This document shows, in pieces, positions 16,998-25,745 of a DNA stretch of 64,000 nt. The position numbers were made by a program, and so were the translations under genes. This DNA is from DAHUXN01 sp963729815. GTDB taxonomy: Bacteria > Acidobacteriota > Terriglobia > Acidiferrales > UBA7541. Each line of letters begins with the position of its first letter. Within the stretch, counting starts at the first letter, position 1. Location: positions 1 through 64,000 of the forward strand of contig CAVSPU010000007.1 of assembly GCA_963729815.1 (NCBI GenBank). Reading direction: 5' to 3'. The notes below the pieces were generated by a model, which was not told where the DNA came from, ran no database searches, and saw only the letters and a program-made list of their open reading frames with translations.

Positions 16998-17774
16998 TTG
17001 ATTCATTATGACCTGGGCCGCAGTCTTGCTCCTACTCCTTGCGATGCCTCTCAATCCGACAAAGCCTGCCTCACCGTCGGCTTCCCCCCGAACGCGCCGA
17101 GATGGTCCAGGAAAGGCACAACTTTCTTCTTCGACTGCTCACTGTTCAAGTCTTGCCATTCACTTCGCATCGCGTCTCCAGACGGCAAGAGCGTAGTCGA
17201 AGTGACCTACCCAGAAACCACGAGTTACCCAAGTGATTTGTACCTCGCTTCGCTGAAAGTAACCACGCTTGGAAAATATGTCGGCGCGGTACCGTCGCTC
17301 GACGAGGCCGTAGAGGAAGAGATCGTTTGGTCGTCCGACTCGAAGTGCTTCTTCAGGAACAGCAGTTACAACAGTTATGTGGATGAGACTGTCGATATCC
17401 ACTGCCTCGACGAGCCAAACCTCGGCCCGGATCACATCACGCAGGAAGCTCAGCGCGACATGGCGCGCAGTTTCCCGCCGTGCAAAGCCACACTCCTCAC
17501 CGAAACTCAGTGCGCTCAAATGGAAGCTGACCCTTCCTATCTGAGCGTGGTGGGCTTGGATTGGATTCATGGTTCGTCGGAGATGGTCGTTATGGCGGAA
17601 GTCCCTTGCGACACACTGTGGGGAGGAATCATGTGCCAGGTGCTCGGATACGAAATCGCCGTGCCAAGCGGGAAAATCCTGCGTCGGATGGAACCCAAGG
17701 AACTCGCGAAGCAATGGCAGCACAGCATGGCCTGGAAATTCCGCATACCAGATCCTCCTCAGTACAAGAAGTGA
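16998..17774 (+). CDS. Hypothetical exported protein, probable frameshift near the start
   Basis: No family recognised. The long frame has Cys pairs (SLFKSC, ETQC, CDTLWGGIMC) and phrases such as SPDGKSVVEVTYP and WSSDSKCFF that recall beta-propeller-like acidobacterial proteins. Its own N-terminus (TTG 16998) makes no sense, but ATG 17008 in the +1 frame gives a clear signal peptide (MTWAAVLLLLLAMP). One extra base around 17038-17045 would join the two into a single exported protein. The break is either a real frameshift mutation or a sequencing error. Confidence 0.6.
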   Translation: MIHYDLGRSLAPTPCDASQSDKACLTVGFPPNAPRWSRKGTTFFFDCSLFKSCHSLRIASPDGKSVVEVTYPETTSYPSDLYLASLKVTTLGKYVGAVPSLDEAVEEEIVWSSDSKCFFRNSSYNSYVDETVDIHCLDEPNLGPDHITQEAQRDMARSFPPCKATLLTETQCAQMEADPSYLSVVGLDWIHGSSEMVVMAEVPCDTLWGGIMCQVLGYEIAVPSGKILRRMEPKELAKQWQHSMAWKFRIPDPPQYKK

Positions 17775-18021
17775 AAGCGCCCGCTTGCCCTCCGCCCGCG
17801 CGCCGCAGGCAGGCTTCAGCCCCGACATAAACGTGCTCTTATAAAGTTTTCCTTTTCGCGCACGCCTTGCGCGCGATGTATTCCTGTTCTTGCGAGTTCC
17901 CCGGTTTCCGCCTCGTTTCGTCTTGTCCGGCCGAAAGAAACTTTTTACGCACATCTTGCGTATTGACTTACGGGTCCGCGCGCTTCACAATCCGCGCAAC
18001 TCGTATTTACGAAAGCTAAAC

Positions 18022-18999
18022 ATGGTTCGCCTCGAAAACTTAACCAAGGAATATGACCTTCCGCCGGTGAAGGGAAAGCCTGCGGCCGTCGTCGCCGCCG
18101 ACCGCCTCAATCTCACCATCGGCGACGGCGAAATTTTCGGCTTCGTCGGTCCCAACGGCGCCGGCAAAACCACCACTCTCAAAATGATCTGCGGTCTCCT
18201 CGTTCCTACATCCGGCAGCGTCGAAGTCAACGGCATCGACGTCGAGCGCCGTCCCGAAGACGCCCAACAATTCCTCGGCTATCTCGCCGATTTTTTCTCG
18301 CTCTACGACGACCTGAAAGTCTGGGAGTATCTCGACTATTTCGCGCACGCCTATAAAATGCCCGCCGCCGAAATTCCCGCGCGGGTCACGGAAGTGATCG
18401 CCTGGGTCGGCCTCGAAACCAAGCGCGACGCCTTTATTCAAGGCCTTTCGCGCGGCATGAAACAGCGCCTCGGCATCGCTCGCGCCGTCCTGCACGATCC
18501 GCCTGTCCTCGTGCTCGACGAGCCCGCCTCCGGCCTCGATCCCAAAGCGCGCGTCGAGCTGAAAGACCTGCTGAAGAATCTAAATCGCCGCGGCAAGACC
18601 GTGCTCATCAGCTCGCACGTTCTCGCCGACCTCGAGGAAATCTGCAGTTCCGTGGCCATCCTCGAAAAAGGCCATCTCTTGCACGCGGGCAAGCTCGCGA
18701 AAGTCATGCAGGAGGCGGCTTCGCCCGCCCAGCGGCGAATTCGCATTCGCGTGGCCGCGGCCGGCGACGAGCTCTTGGCTTGGCTCACCGCGCGCGATGG
18801 CGTCTCCGACGCGCATCCGTCCGCGAGCGTGATTCACGGCTCGTCGAGCGCCGAATTCCTCTTTGCTGGCAGCGATGCCGATTTGGCTGCTCTGGTGCGC
18901 GATTTGGTCCTCGCCGGCTCTCCCGTTTTCGCCGTTGAAGGCTCCTCGGAATCCTTCGAGCAGATTTACGCGCGCCTCTCCGGCGGGGAAGTAATGTGA
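18022..18999 (+). CDS. ABC transporter ATP-binding protein (ABC-2 type)
   Basis: ATPase subunit of an ABC-2-type exporter, 325 residues. Walker A GPNGAGKTTT (about 48), signature LSRGMKQRLGIARA (about 148), Walker B VLVLDEPASGLD (about 166) and the switch His in LISSHVLADL are all present. The last 100 residues form the C-terminal extension typical of drug or polysaccharide exporters of this class. ATG 18022 matches the conserved start (VRLENLTKEY). The permease gene begins ten bases after the stop. The exported substrate is unknown. Confidence 0.93.
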   Translation: MVRLENLTKEYDLPPVKGKPAAVVAADRLNLTIGDGEIFGFVGPNGAGKTTTLKMICGLLVPTSGSVEVNGIDVERRPEDAQQFLGYLADFFSLYDDLKVWEYLDYFAHAYKMPAAEIPARVTEVIAWVGLETKRDAFIQGLSRGMKQRLGIARAVLHDPPVLVLDEPASGLDPKARVELKDLLKNLNRRGKTVLISSHVLADLEEICSSVAILEKGHLLHAGKLAKVMQEAASPAQRRIRIRVAAAGDELLAWLTARDGVSDAHPSASVIHGSSSAEFLFAGSDADLAALVRDLVLAGSPVFAVEGSSESFEQIYARLSGGEVM

Positions 19000-19009
19000 A
19001 CTTTCGCCC

Positions 19010-20593
19010 ATGAACTTATTTTCCAACCCGGAAATTGTCCGCAACGCGCGCATCCAGCTCCGCCCGCGCAAACTCCTCATCGCCGGTGGCATCTGCGCCG
19101 CAATTTCCGTGGCCATGGTCTATTTCATCCTGGAAGGCAATCGCACTGGTTTCAATGGCGTCTACGACGGACAAGAGCTGCTCAAAATGACTCTCTGGAT
19201 CCAGGCGATTGTCCTCGTGTTCGGCGGCGGCATCGCCTGTCTGCACGCGGTCCAGCGCGAAAAAGATCAGAATACCTTTGATTCTCAGCGCCTCACGCGC
19301 CTCTCCCCGTGGGAGCTGACGCTTGGAAAACTTTTCGGCCCACCTCTCATGGCCTATTTCATTTTTCTGTGTTTCCTCCCGGCCGCCATCATTGGCGCTG
19401 CCTACGCGCGAAGCAATTGGACGATTGTGCTCGCCGCGTACACGATTTTGATTCTCGGCGCCATTGTTTTCGACGCCCTGGCGCTGGTGATTTCGCTGTA
19501 TCTGCGCCGCGGCACCGTCACTTGGGCCATCTTGGCATTTCTCGCGATTGTTTACGAAAGTTCGTTCGTATCACCCGGAGCTTTTCTGCAGTTGTCTTTG
19601 GGGCCGGTCGGCCCGTTTTCTGTAATCGAATTGGCTGCGCGCGACTCTTGGAGCCTAGCATCTCAACTGCCAACCGTATCGGACAGGACGCCGTTTTCGT
19701 TTCGCGACCTCTTTTTCGGGCTCCCCCTTCACCATGCGCTCGTTCTTTCGATTCTTTATTTGACGTTGCTGACTTGGTTCCTCACCGCCGCAGTCCGGAA
19801 CATCAAGCGCGACCCGGAAAACTATGAGCTCTACACCACTGGGCAGGCCATGGCGTTTCTCTGTTATCTAAATTTCATTTTGCTGGCTTTCTTTCGATGG
19901 GACGTGCCCAGTTTTTCGTTTGTCAATCGATCTCCTCAACTAACCGTCGTGCCAATTCAACCCCTGGCCGCACAGTCCCTTCTGCTGACCGCAAATATCG
20001 CTCTTTTTTTCATTTTTGGTTTCCTTCTGCTGCGCAATCGCGTCCGGATGCGCCGGCGCCTGCACAGCGCGGAGGCCGCGCCCGTTGGCCTCGAGTCCAT
20101 GTGGCCCGTGCCCTACATTTTCGTCGGCGCGCTCGTCGTCGGCGCGGCGATGATCGGCGTGATCGATTGGAAGCGCGACCCGTCACTCGAATGGAGCCTC
20201 GCCGTCGCAGTTTACCGCGTGATTTTCTTCTTCGTATGGCTCTCCATCGATCTGCTTTTCCTCCAGTGGATGAATCTCCGCCGCGGCCGCCATCCGCTCG
20301 CTCTCGGCGTGCTGCTCCTGGGCGTCTATTACGTGTGCGCGGTCATGATCGTCACGCCGTTGCATTGGGGCGAGCGTGCGCTCACGGCGATTCTCCTGCC
20401 CACGCCGCTCTTCGTGCTCAACGCTTCGCTCTGGTCCTCGCAAATGGCCGAATGGATAATTGCCTTGGCCGTGGAAATCGCTGTTGCCGTTGTTTTCATC
20501 TTGTTGCGTCGGCGCCAACTCGCCGAATTGCAGCCCCAGCCGCATCCGTCTCCCGTCTCCATGAACGCTCCCGCCCCGAGCGCCTCCTTATGA
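19010..20593 (+). CDS. ABC-2 type transporter permease
   Basis: Integral membrane partner of the preceding ATPase, 527 residues with about twelve hydrophobic segments in two groups. An early charged stretch HAVQREKDQNTFDSQRLTRL is typical of the coupling region in ABC-2 permeases that handle lipids or cell-surface compounds. The C-terminus is a Pro-rich tail. The gene follows the ATPase by ten bases and the methyltransferase gene follows 63 bases later. Confidence 0.88.
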   Translation: MNLFSNPEIVRNARIQLRPRKLLIAGGICAAISVAMVYFILEGNRTGFNGVYDGQELLKMTLWIQAIVLVFGGGIACLHAVQREKDQNTFDSQRLTRLSPWELTLGKLFGPPLMAYFIFLCFLPAAIIGAAYARSNWTIVLAAYTILILGAIVFDALALVISLYLRRGTVTWAILAFLAIVYESSFVSPGAFLQLSLGPVGPFSVIELAARDSWSLASQLPTVSDRTPFSFRDLFFGLPLHHALVLSILYLTLLTWFLTAAVRNIKRDPENYELYTTGQAMAFLCYLNFILLAFFRWDVPSFSFVNRSPQLTVVPIQPLAAQSLLLTANIALFFIFGFLLLRNRVRMRRRLHSAEAAPVGLESMWPVPYIFVGALVVGAAMIGVIDWKRDPSLEWSLAVAVYRVIFFFVWLSIDLLFLQWMNLRRGRHPLALGVLLLGVYYVCAVMIVTPLHWGERALTAILLPTPLFVLNASLWSSQMAEWIIALAVEIAVAVVFILLRRRQLAELQPQPHPSPVSMNAPAPSASL

Positions 20594-20656
20594 TCCGCTG
20601 CGGCGAAGCTCGCCGCCTCACGGGACACGGGCCGCGAACCACGGGTCACGTCTAGC

Positions 20657-21406
20657 ATGTTTCGCGCCTCCGAATTCGAATTTCGCCACCGTTTTTGGTT
20701 TATCGGCGGACTTTTTTGGCTCGGATTCAGTTGCTACAGCTTTGACCACGAAAATTCCGCCGCCGCCCTCGCGAAATTCTTTTGGGGCCACAGCTTCAAT
20801 TTGGACTCTCCCGCCGACGCGCATGATCTGCGCCTTATTTTCGCCTTTGCCGCGCTGCTGGCCGTGCTCGCCGCCGCGATTCGCACCTGGGCCGCCGCAT
20901 ATCTCCATAGCACCGTCGTTCACGATCACGCCCTTCACTCCGAAGCTCTCGTCGCCGACGGCCCGTTCCGCTGGATGCGCAATCCCCTCTACCTCGGGGG
21001 CGTCCTTCTCGCCGCCGGCTTCGGACTCGTCGCCAGCCGCCTCGGCTGGTTTGTAATGACCTTCGGCCTCACCTTTTTTTACTATCGTCTCATCGGCCGC
21101 GAAGAAGCCGCGCTCACCGCTTCGCAGGGCGAATCCTTCCGCGCCTACTGCGCCGCCGTCCCGCGCTTTTTCCCGTCGCTCCGCCCGCGCGTCCCCTCCA
21201 GCGGCGCGCGTCCGCGTTGGGGCCAGGCCTTCGCCGGCGAAATCTTCATGTGGGGATTCGCCGCCTCCGTCGTCTTCTTCGCCATCACTCTCAAGGTCGA
21301 AATTTTCTGGATTGTCATGGGCGTCAGCGTGGCTGGCTATATGTGCTATTGGCTCATCTCCGCTCGCATCGCCCGGTCCAAGCAAAAACCCTCCGCAACC
21401 GCCTGA
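20657..21406 (+). CDS. ICMT/PEMT-like membrane methyltransferase
   Basis: Isoprenylcysteine carboxyl methyltransferase/phospholipid methyltransferase-like membrane protein, 249 residues, about six hydrophobic segments. The diagnostic region is DGPFRWMRNPLYLGGVLLA (about 95-113), followed by REEAALTASQGESFRAYCA, matching the SAM-binding pattern of this superfamily (RNPxYxG and EExxL...F..Y). It may methylate a lipid or small molecule; in bacteria the substrates are mostly unknown. Co-oriented with the ABC exporter upstream and possibly co-transcribed. Confidence 0.85.
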   Translation: MFRASEFEFRHRFWFIGGLFWLGFSCYSFDHENSAAALAKFFWGHSFNLDSPADAHDLRLIFAFAALLAVLAAAIRTWAAAYLHSTVVHDHALHSEALVADGPFRWMRNPLYLGGVLLAAGFGLVASRLGWFVMTFGLTFFYYRLIGREEAALTASQGESFRAYCAAVPRFFPSLRPRVPSSGARPRWGQAFAGEIFMWGFAASVVFFAITLKVEIFWIVMGVSVAGYMCYWLISARIARSKQKPSATA

Positions 21407-21520
21407 TCTCTCGTCCATCGCCTTCACGGTTTCCTCACACTCGCCACTTGCCTCCATTCGCGCTCAATGTCACAGTATTCGCTCGCATGGCGGCAGATTC
21501 GTCACCGAAAGGATCCTGAA

Positions 21521-23542
21521 ATGAACCGTTTCGCGAAACTCTCACTGATTTTCTTCCTGACAGCGCTGGCAAGTTGCGCCGCCTTTGCCACCCAATCCGA
21601 CGAACCGCCCAAGCCTTCCCCCGCCGTCGACCGCGCCATTCGCACTCTTTTTGGCGTGCACGAAATTTCTGAATCCGTGATTTCTCCCGACGGCCGCCGC
21701 GTCGCCTGGGTCGAATCGCTCTCCGGAAAAAACGGCGCGCCTTCGCCGAATTCCGCCATCTACGTCGCCGACTGGAAATCCGCCGCCGCTCCGCAGCGCA
21801 TCACCGCCGCCGCATCCGGCGCCGCCGCTCGGGAAGGCGAAGTCGTCTGGTCGCCCGATAGCAAGAGCATCGCATTTTTCTCCGACGCCGCTCACGCCGG
21901 CCAATCGCAGCTTTATGTCACCGATTTCACCGGCGCGCCCCGTCAGCTCACTCACGTGAAAGGCGACGTCTCCGGTCCGCTCTGGTCGCCCGACGGCAAG
22001 ACCGTCTCTTTTCTCTATATCGAAAACGCGCCTCGCGCCGCCGGCCCGCTCGCAGCCGAAACGCGCGATGAAGGCGTCGTCGGCACGAAAAACTACGAGC
22101 AGCGCCTCGCCCTCGTCGACGTCGCTTCCGCCAGCCTGCGCCAGATTTCTCCCGCCGACATGTACGTCTACGAATACGATTGGTCGCCCGACAGCCAGAA
22201 AATCGTCGGCACCGCCGCGCACGGCAATGGCGACGACAACTGGTGGATCGCCAAAATCTACACCTTCGACGCCGTCCACGAAGCCGCGCCGCAGCCTATC
22301 TTTCAATCCGGCTTGCAGATCGCCACGCCGAAATGGTCGCCCGACGGCCAATCCATCGCCTTCATCGCCGGTCTCATGAGCGACGAAGGCTCCGTCGGCG
22401 GCGACATCTACACCATCCCCGCGAATTCGCCGAGCACCGCCGCCCGCGACGTCACTCCCGGAATGAAGGCCTCTGCCAGCTCGCTCCAGTGGTCCGCCGA
22501 TTCGCACTCCATCTTCTTCAGCGAAATTGTTGACGGCCAGAGCGGCGTCGCCTCCGTCAATCTCGATTCCAGCGAACTCTCCACGCTCTATACTGGCGCC
22601 GAACGCCTCGGCTCCAATGGCTTCGGCGTCGGTGTTTCGCTCGCGCGCGACGGCAAGACTGCCGCCACCGTTCGCCAGGCCTTCAGTGCGCCACCCGAAG
22701 TCTGGGCCGGCCCCATCGGCGACTGGAAACAAATCACGCACATCAATAGCGGCCTGCATCCTGCGTGGGGCAAAGCCGAAAGCCTGCACTGGACCACCGA
22801 CATTGGTTCCGTCCAAGGCTGGCTCATCTATCCGACGGATTACGATCCTTCGAAAAAATATGGCCTCGTCGTCGAAGTCCACGGTGGCCCGGCAGCGGCC
22901 AATCTGCAGAGCTGGCCCAGCCGCCGCAGTTATGCGCTCGCACTTCCTGCCGCAGGCTACTTCGTCTTGCTGCCCAATCCGCGCGGCAGTTATGGCGCCG
23001 GAGAAGCGTTCACCAAAGCCAACGTGAAGGATTTCGGCTACGGCGATTTCAAGGACATCATGGCTGGCGTCGACGCCGCCATCGCCTCGCTTCCCATCGA
23101 CCCGAATCGCCTCGGCATCACCGGCTGGAGCTACGGCGGCTACATGTCCATGTGGGCCGTCACGCAAACGCATCGCTTCAAAGCCGCGGTCATCGGCGCA
23201 GGCCTCGCGAATTGGCTCAGCTACTACGGCGAAAATTCGATCGACAAATGGATGACCTTCTATTTCGGCGACACGGTTTACAACGATCCCGCCGTCTACG
23301 CCAAATCCGCGCCCATCACGTTCATCAAGAACGTCCAGACGCCTTCGCTCATCGTCGTCGGCGACAGCGACGGCGAATGTCCGCCGCCGCAGTCCTACGA
23401 ATTCTGGCACGCGCTCGTCACGCTCGGCGTGCCCACGCAATTCGTTATCTATCCGCACGAGGGTCACGGTTTCGTGAACCCCGCGCACAGCCGCGACGTC
23501 ATCGACCGCGCCGTCGCCTGGTTCAACCAGTATTTGCAGTGA
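21521..23542 (+). CDS. S9 family serine peptidase, exported
   Basis: Prolyl oligopeptidase/DPP4-type S9 peptidase of about 673 residues with a signal peptide (FAKLSLIFFLTALASCAAFA). The N-terminal part is a TolB/DPP4-like propeller with repeated WSPD motifs (EVVWSPDSKSIAFFSD, PLWSPDGKTV). The C-terminal hydrolase has nucleophile Ser in GWSYGGYMS, Asp in VVGDSDGECPP and His in HEGHGFVNP. It degrades oligopeptides outside the cytoplasm. ATG 21521 is preceded by AAAGGA at seven bases and opens the signal peptide; upstream Met codons lack this. Confidence 0.93.
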   Translation: MNRFAKLSLIFFLTALASCAAFATQSDEPPKPSPAVDRAIRTLFGVHEISESVISPDGRRVAWVESLSGKNGAPSPNSAIYVADWKSAAAPQRITAAASGAAAREGEVVWSPDSKSIAFFSDAAHAGQSQLYVTDFTGAPRQLTHVKGDVSGPLWSPDGKTVSFLYIENAPRAAGPLAAETRDEGVVGTKNYEQRLALVDVASASLRQISPADMYVYEYDWSPDSQKIVGTAAHGNGDDNWWIAKIYTFDAVHEAAPQPIFQSGLQIATPKWSPDGQSIAFIAGLMSDEGSVGGDIYTIPANSPSTAARDVTPGMKASASSLQWSADSHSIFFSEIVDGQSGVASVNLDSSELSTLYTGAERLGSNGFGVGVSLARDGKTAATVRQAFSAPPEVWAGPIGDWKQITHINSGLHPAWGKAESLHWTTDIGSVQGWLIYPTDYDPSKKYGLVVEVHGGPAAANLQSWPSRRSYALALPAAGYFVLLPNPRGSYGAGEAFTKANVKDFGYGDFKDIMAGVDAAIASLPIDPNRLGITGWSYGGYMSMWAVTQTHRFKAAVIGAGLANWLSYYGENSIDKWMTFYFGDTVYNDPAVYAKSAPITFIKNVQTPSLIVVGDSDGECPPPQSYEFWHALVTLGVPTQFVIYPHEGHGFVNPAHSRDVIDRAVAWFNQYLQ

Positions 23543-23606
23543 TGCGTATTTTTTCGTCGCAGTGGCGGCGTACGCGGCACTCGCCTTTGCGACTTGTGCG
23601 CTGCTC

Positions 23607-23762
23607 TGTAGCTCACGTCCCGTCGGCGCCCTTCGCCGACTGACGTGAGGCCTTTCGCCGGTGTAGCGCAGAGTTTCGCCCTTTGATACTCTGCGGCTTT
23701 TGATTCCTTTTTTCCGTCGTAAGGGCGCTGCTTGCTGCGCCCGCGTGACTCTCCGAGTCGCG
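23607..23762. repeat. Cluster of three REP-like hairpins
   Basis: Three elements stand in line between the S9 peptidase and the reductase gene. 23607-23658 begins TGTAGCTCACGTCCC and folds with arms GTCGGCG/CGCCGAC (family A). 23663-23697 begins GTAGCGCAGAG (family G). 23719-23762 begins GTAAGGGCGCTGC and ends with the hairpin CGTGACTC/GAGTCGCG (family B). Family members recur at 29.4-29.8 kb and 38.8-39.05 kb. Confidence 0.75.
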
Positions 23763-23785
23763 CTCATCCCACAAGGAGCAACACC

Positions 23786-24352
23786 ATGCGCAAACTAATC
23801 GTCTTCGATCACATCACCCTCGATGGTTATTTTTGCGACCCGAACGGCGACATGAGCTTCTTCCACAATCGCTTCAAGGACGATGAATTCTATTCCTTCG
23901 CCGTCGATAACATTAAAGCCGCCGGCGCGCTCCTCTTCGGCAGGGTAACCTACGAACTCATGGTGGCCTACTGGCCAACCGCCGACGCCATCAAGGCCGA
24001 TCCCGCAATCGCCGAGCGCATGAACACACTCCCCAAGTTCGTCTTTTCGCGGACCCTCGCCAAAACGCCCTGGAACAACACTCAGCTCATGAAGGGCGAT
24101 CTCGTCTCGGAAGTCCGAAAACTGAAGGAAGCGCCGGGAAACCGCATCGCCATTCTGGGCAGCGGCAATATCGTCGCGCAACTCGCGCCCCACGGCCTGA
24201 TCGACGAATACGAAATCGTCGTGAACCCCGTCGCCATCGGCGCTGGCCGCACGATATTCGAGCGCATCAACGCGCCTCTCAACCTGAAGCTCACCAAAAC
24301 TCGCGCCTTCCGCAACGGCAACATCCTCCTCTGCTACGAGCCAATGGCGTGA
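23786..24352 (+). CDS. Dihydrofolate reductase-like (RibD C-terminal) protein
   Basis: Small NADPH-binding reductase of the RibD C-terminal/DHFR-like family, 188 residues. Characteristic parts are the opening KLIVFDHITLDGYFCDPNGD, the GALLFGRVTYELM stretch, and the cofactor loop IAILGSGNIVAQLA followed by DEYEIVVNPVAIGAGRTIF. These proteins are found widely as stand-alone reductases of unknown substrate. AAGGAG lies eight bases before ATG 23786. A REP cluster occupies its upstream region. Confidence 0.9.
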   Translation: MRKLIVFDHITLDGYFCDPNGDMSFFHNRFKDDEFYSFAVDNIKAAGALLFGRVTYELMVAYWPTADAIKADPAIAERMNTLPKFVFSRTLAKTPWNNTQLMKGDLVSEVRKLKEAPGNRIAILGSGNIVAQLAPHGLIDEYEIVVNPVAIGAGRTIFERINAPLNLKLTKTRAFRNGNILLCYEPMA

Positions 24353-24401
24353 CCGCGCGCTGCCTCACCGCCCGCGCTGTTCCCTGGTTCGACGCCCACC
24401 T

Positions 24402-24512
24402 TCAATGAGACTTGTCCTCGTAGGGGCTGTTGCCTGTGTAGGGCCCGATCGGTTTTATCGGGCCGATGCCGTCCACCGGACGGCACATGCCTTTCCGCAT
24501 TCCTGTCAGCAT
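24402..24512 (-). CDS. Possible small protein after GtrA, 36 residues
   Basis: The ATG overlaps the gtrA-like stop codon (ATGCTGA), so it could be translated by coupling. The peptide (start MLTGMRKGMCRPVDGIGP, end GPYTGNSPYEDKSH) is Pro/Gly-rich with no family recognised. The alternative is that the sequence is only the terminator region of the operon, since two hairpins lie within it. Confidence 0.35.
   Translation of the reverse strand: MLTGMRKGMCRPVDGIGPIKPIGPYTGNSPYEDKSH
24442..24484. terminator. Two hairpins between convergent genes
   Basis: 24442-24464 has eight-base arms GGCCCGAT/ATCGGGCC, and 24468-24484 has seven-base arms GCCGTCC/GGACGGC. Neither is followed by a clear T-run on either strand, so intrinsic termination is uncertain. 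Their position between the convergent reductase and GtrA operons suggests a transcription barrier. Confidence 0.4.
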
Positions 24513-24958
24513 GAATTCGCAGCCGACGCCGCCTTGCCCGCCGCGCGAAAAACAATCCTGTCGTTGATCGCGAAATTGACCAACGAACACGCGCCCACTG
24601 CGCACAGGTTCGCCGCGAGCAGCCCCAGGTGCATCTGCCCGATCAGCAGCCAGACAATGCACAAATTCCCCGCAATGGAAACGGCCCCGGTGGTCGCGTT
24701 GAATGCAAGCAGCCGAAGGAAAAGTCTCTTCCGCGTGAGCGCCCGCCGATCCGCCCAGGTGAGATGCTCATGCCACACAAAGTTGTGAACCACCGCCGCC
24801 TCGACCCCCAGCGCCGTCGCCATAAGAGAATTCGCGTCCAGCACCAAGCCGAACAAATACACGCCCATCAATTGAACGCCAATCCCTATCGCGCCCACTG
24901 TGTTGAATTTCAGCCAGCGCTTCAGCATTGCAAGCCCGCCCTTGCGCGGAAACTTCAT
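24506..24958 (-). CDS. GtrA family membrane protein
   Basis: GtrA-like four-helix membrane protein of 150 residues. It has the family outline: W-LKFNTVGAIGIGVQLMGVYL at the start, VVHNFVWHEHLTW between helices 2 and 3, and VNFAINDRIVFR at the end. GtrA proteins are thought to move or present polyprenyl-phosphate-linked sugars across the membrane. The ATG at 24958 overlaps the preceding stop (ATGA), showing tight coupling with the phosphatidyltransferase gene; an internal Met at 24928 is the alternative start. Confidence 0.88.
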   Translation of the reverse strand: MKFPRKGGLAMLKRWLKFNTVGAIGIGVQLMGVYLFGLVLDANSLMATALGVEAAVVHNFVWHEHLTWADRRALTRKRLFLRLLAFNATTGAVSIAGNLCIVWLLIGQMHLGLLAANLCAVGACSLVNFAINDRIVFRAAGKAASAANSC

Positions 24959-25704
24959 CGCTTCGTCTCTTGCCGGTAAAGCGTTCGCGTATGAAAAATC
25001 GCCGCGACCGCAAACATGATCAACATTCCCGCAATAGCCACAATCCCGCCAAAATCGAAAACGCGCCAGGATAGCCCCGGCACCTTCGCATCTGGCCGCA
25101 GCCACAGTGCAAGGTTCCCCAGCGCCAGCAGGATTCGAATCTCCGTCGGCCCCAATTTCCCGAACGACAATCGAAAAACGCCCAGCGTGTACGTTGCCAG
25201 ATACGTTTCGATGGAAAGCAGCAGGAACGCGACCAGCATTCCCACAGCGATTCGCCAATCCAGGTAGCCCGAAACGGCCAGCCCGCCCATCAGAAAAATC
25301 GCGCCGACCGAATCGATCATGTGGTCGACGTAGAATCCATACCGCAGCCGCTGGCAATTTCTCGCTCGCGCCAGCGTCCCGTCCAGGCTGTCGCCAAACC
25401 AGTTCAGTGCCAGAAAAATCGTCGCCAGCAGCAGCCCCAGCGAATTCCAACGCGCCAGCGCGTAACTCGTGCCCGCGAAAATCATGGAAACGAATCCGAG
25501 AAGCGTCAAATGATCGGAATTGATTCGCGCCGGCATGCGCGCGGCGAGCCACAGCAGAACCTTCCGTTCCGGAATGGCCGTTATGCTTTCTTGCAGCCGC
25601 GTGGCATTTTTGAACGGCGCAATATTCCCTTCGCGCGGTGCACTATTCGTTTCTGCCGCCCTGCGCGGATTCAATGGCTCGATGGTCAACGTTCTTGCAT
25701 TCAT
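24955..25704 (-). CDS. CDP-alcohol phosphatidyltransferase family protein
   Basis: Membrane enzyme that joins a CDP-activated alcohol to an acceptor alcohol. The catalytic signature D-x2-DG-x2-AR-x8-G-x3-D-x3-D is complete in GDSLDGTLARARNCQRLRYG followed by FYVDHMID (about residues 105-135). Six hydrophobic segments follow the usual plan, and an N-terminal cytosolic extension of about 60 residues is extra. ATG 25704 is preferred because AAGGAG lies nine bases before it; a GTG at 25749 overlapping the previous stop is possible. Together with GtrA and a START-like protein it suggests a special phospholipid or lipid-linked glycan pathway. Confidence 0.9.
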   Translation of the reverse strand: MNARTLTIEPLNPRRAAETNSAPREGNIAPFKNATRLQESITAIPERKVLLWLAARMPARINSDHLTLLGFVSMIFAGTSYALARWNSLGLLLATIFLALNWFGDSLDGTLARARNCQRLRYGFYVDHMIDSVGAIFLMGGLAVSGYLDWRIAVGMLVAFLLLSIETYLATYTLGVFRLSFGKLGPTEIRILLALGNLALWLRPDAKVPGLSWRVFDFGGIVAIAGMLIMFAVAAIFHTRTLYRQETKR

Positions 25705-25745
25705 TTTTCTTTTCTCCTTTCCTTCATTCCGTTCGAAAATTCTGC

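Noticed and set aside
21542..23767. 741-codon minus-strand frame across the S9 peptidase
   Set aside because: Antisense shadow of a gene with complete catalytic motifs.
24442..24464. Classical rho-independent terminator
   Set aside because: The stem is strong but no T-run follows on either strand, so it was listed only as a hairpin with low confidence.
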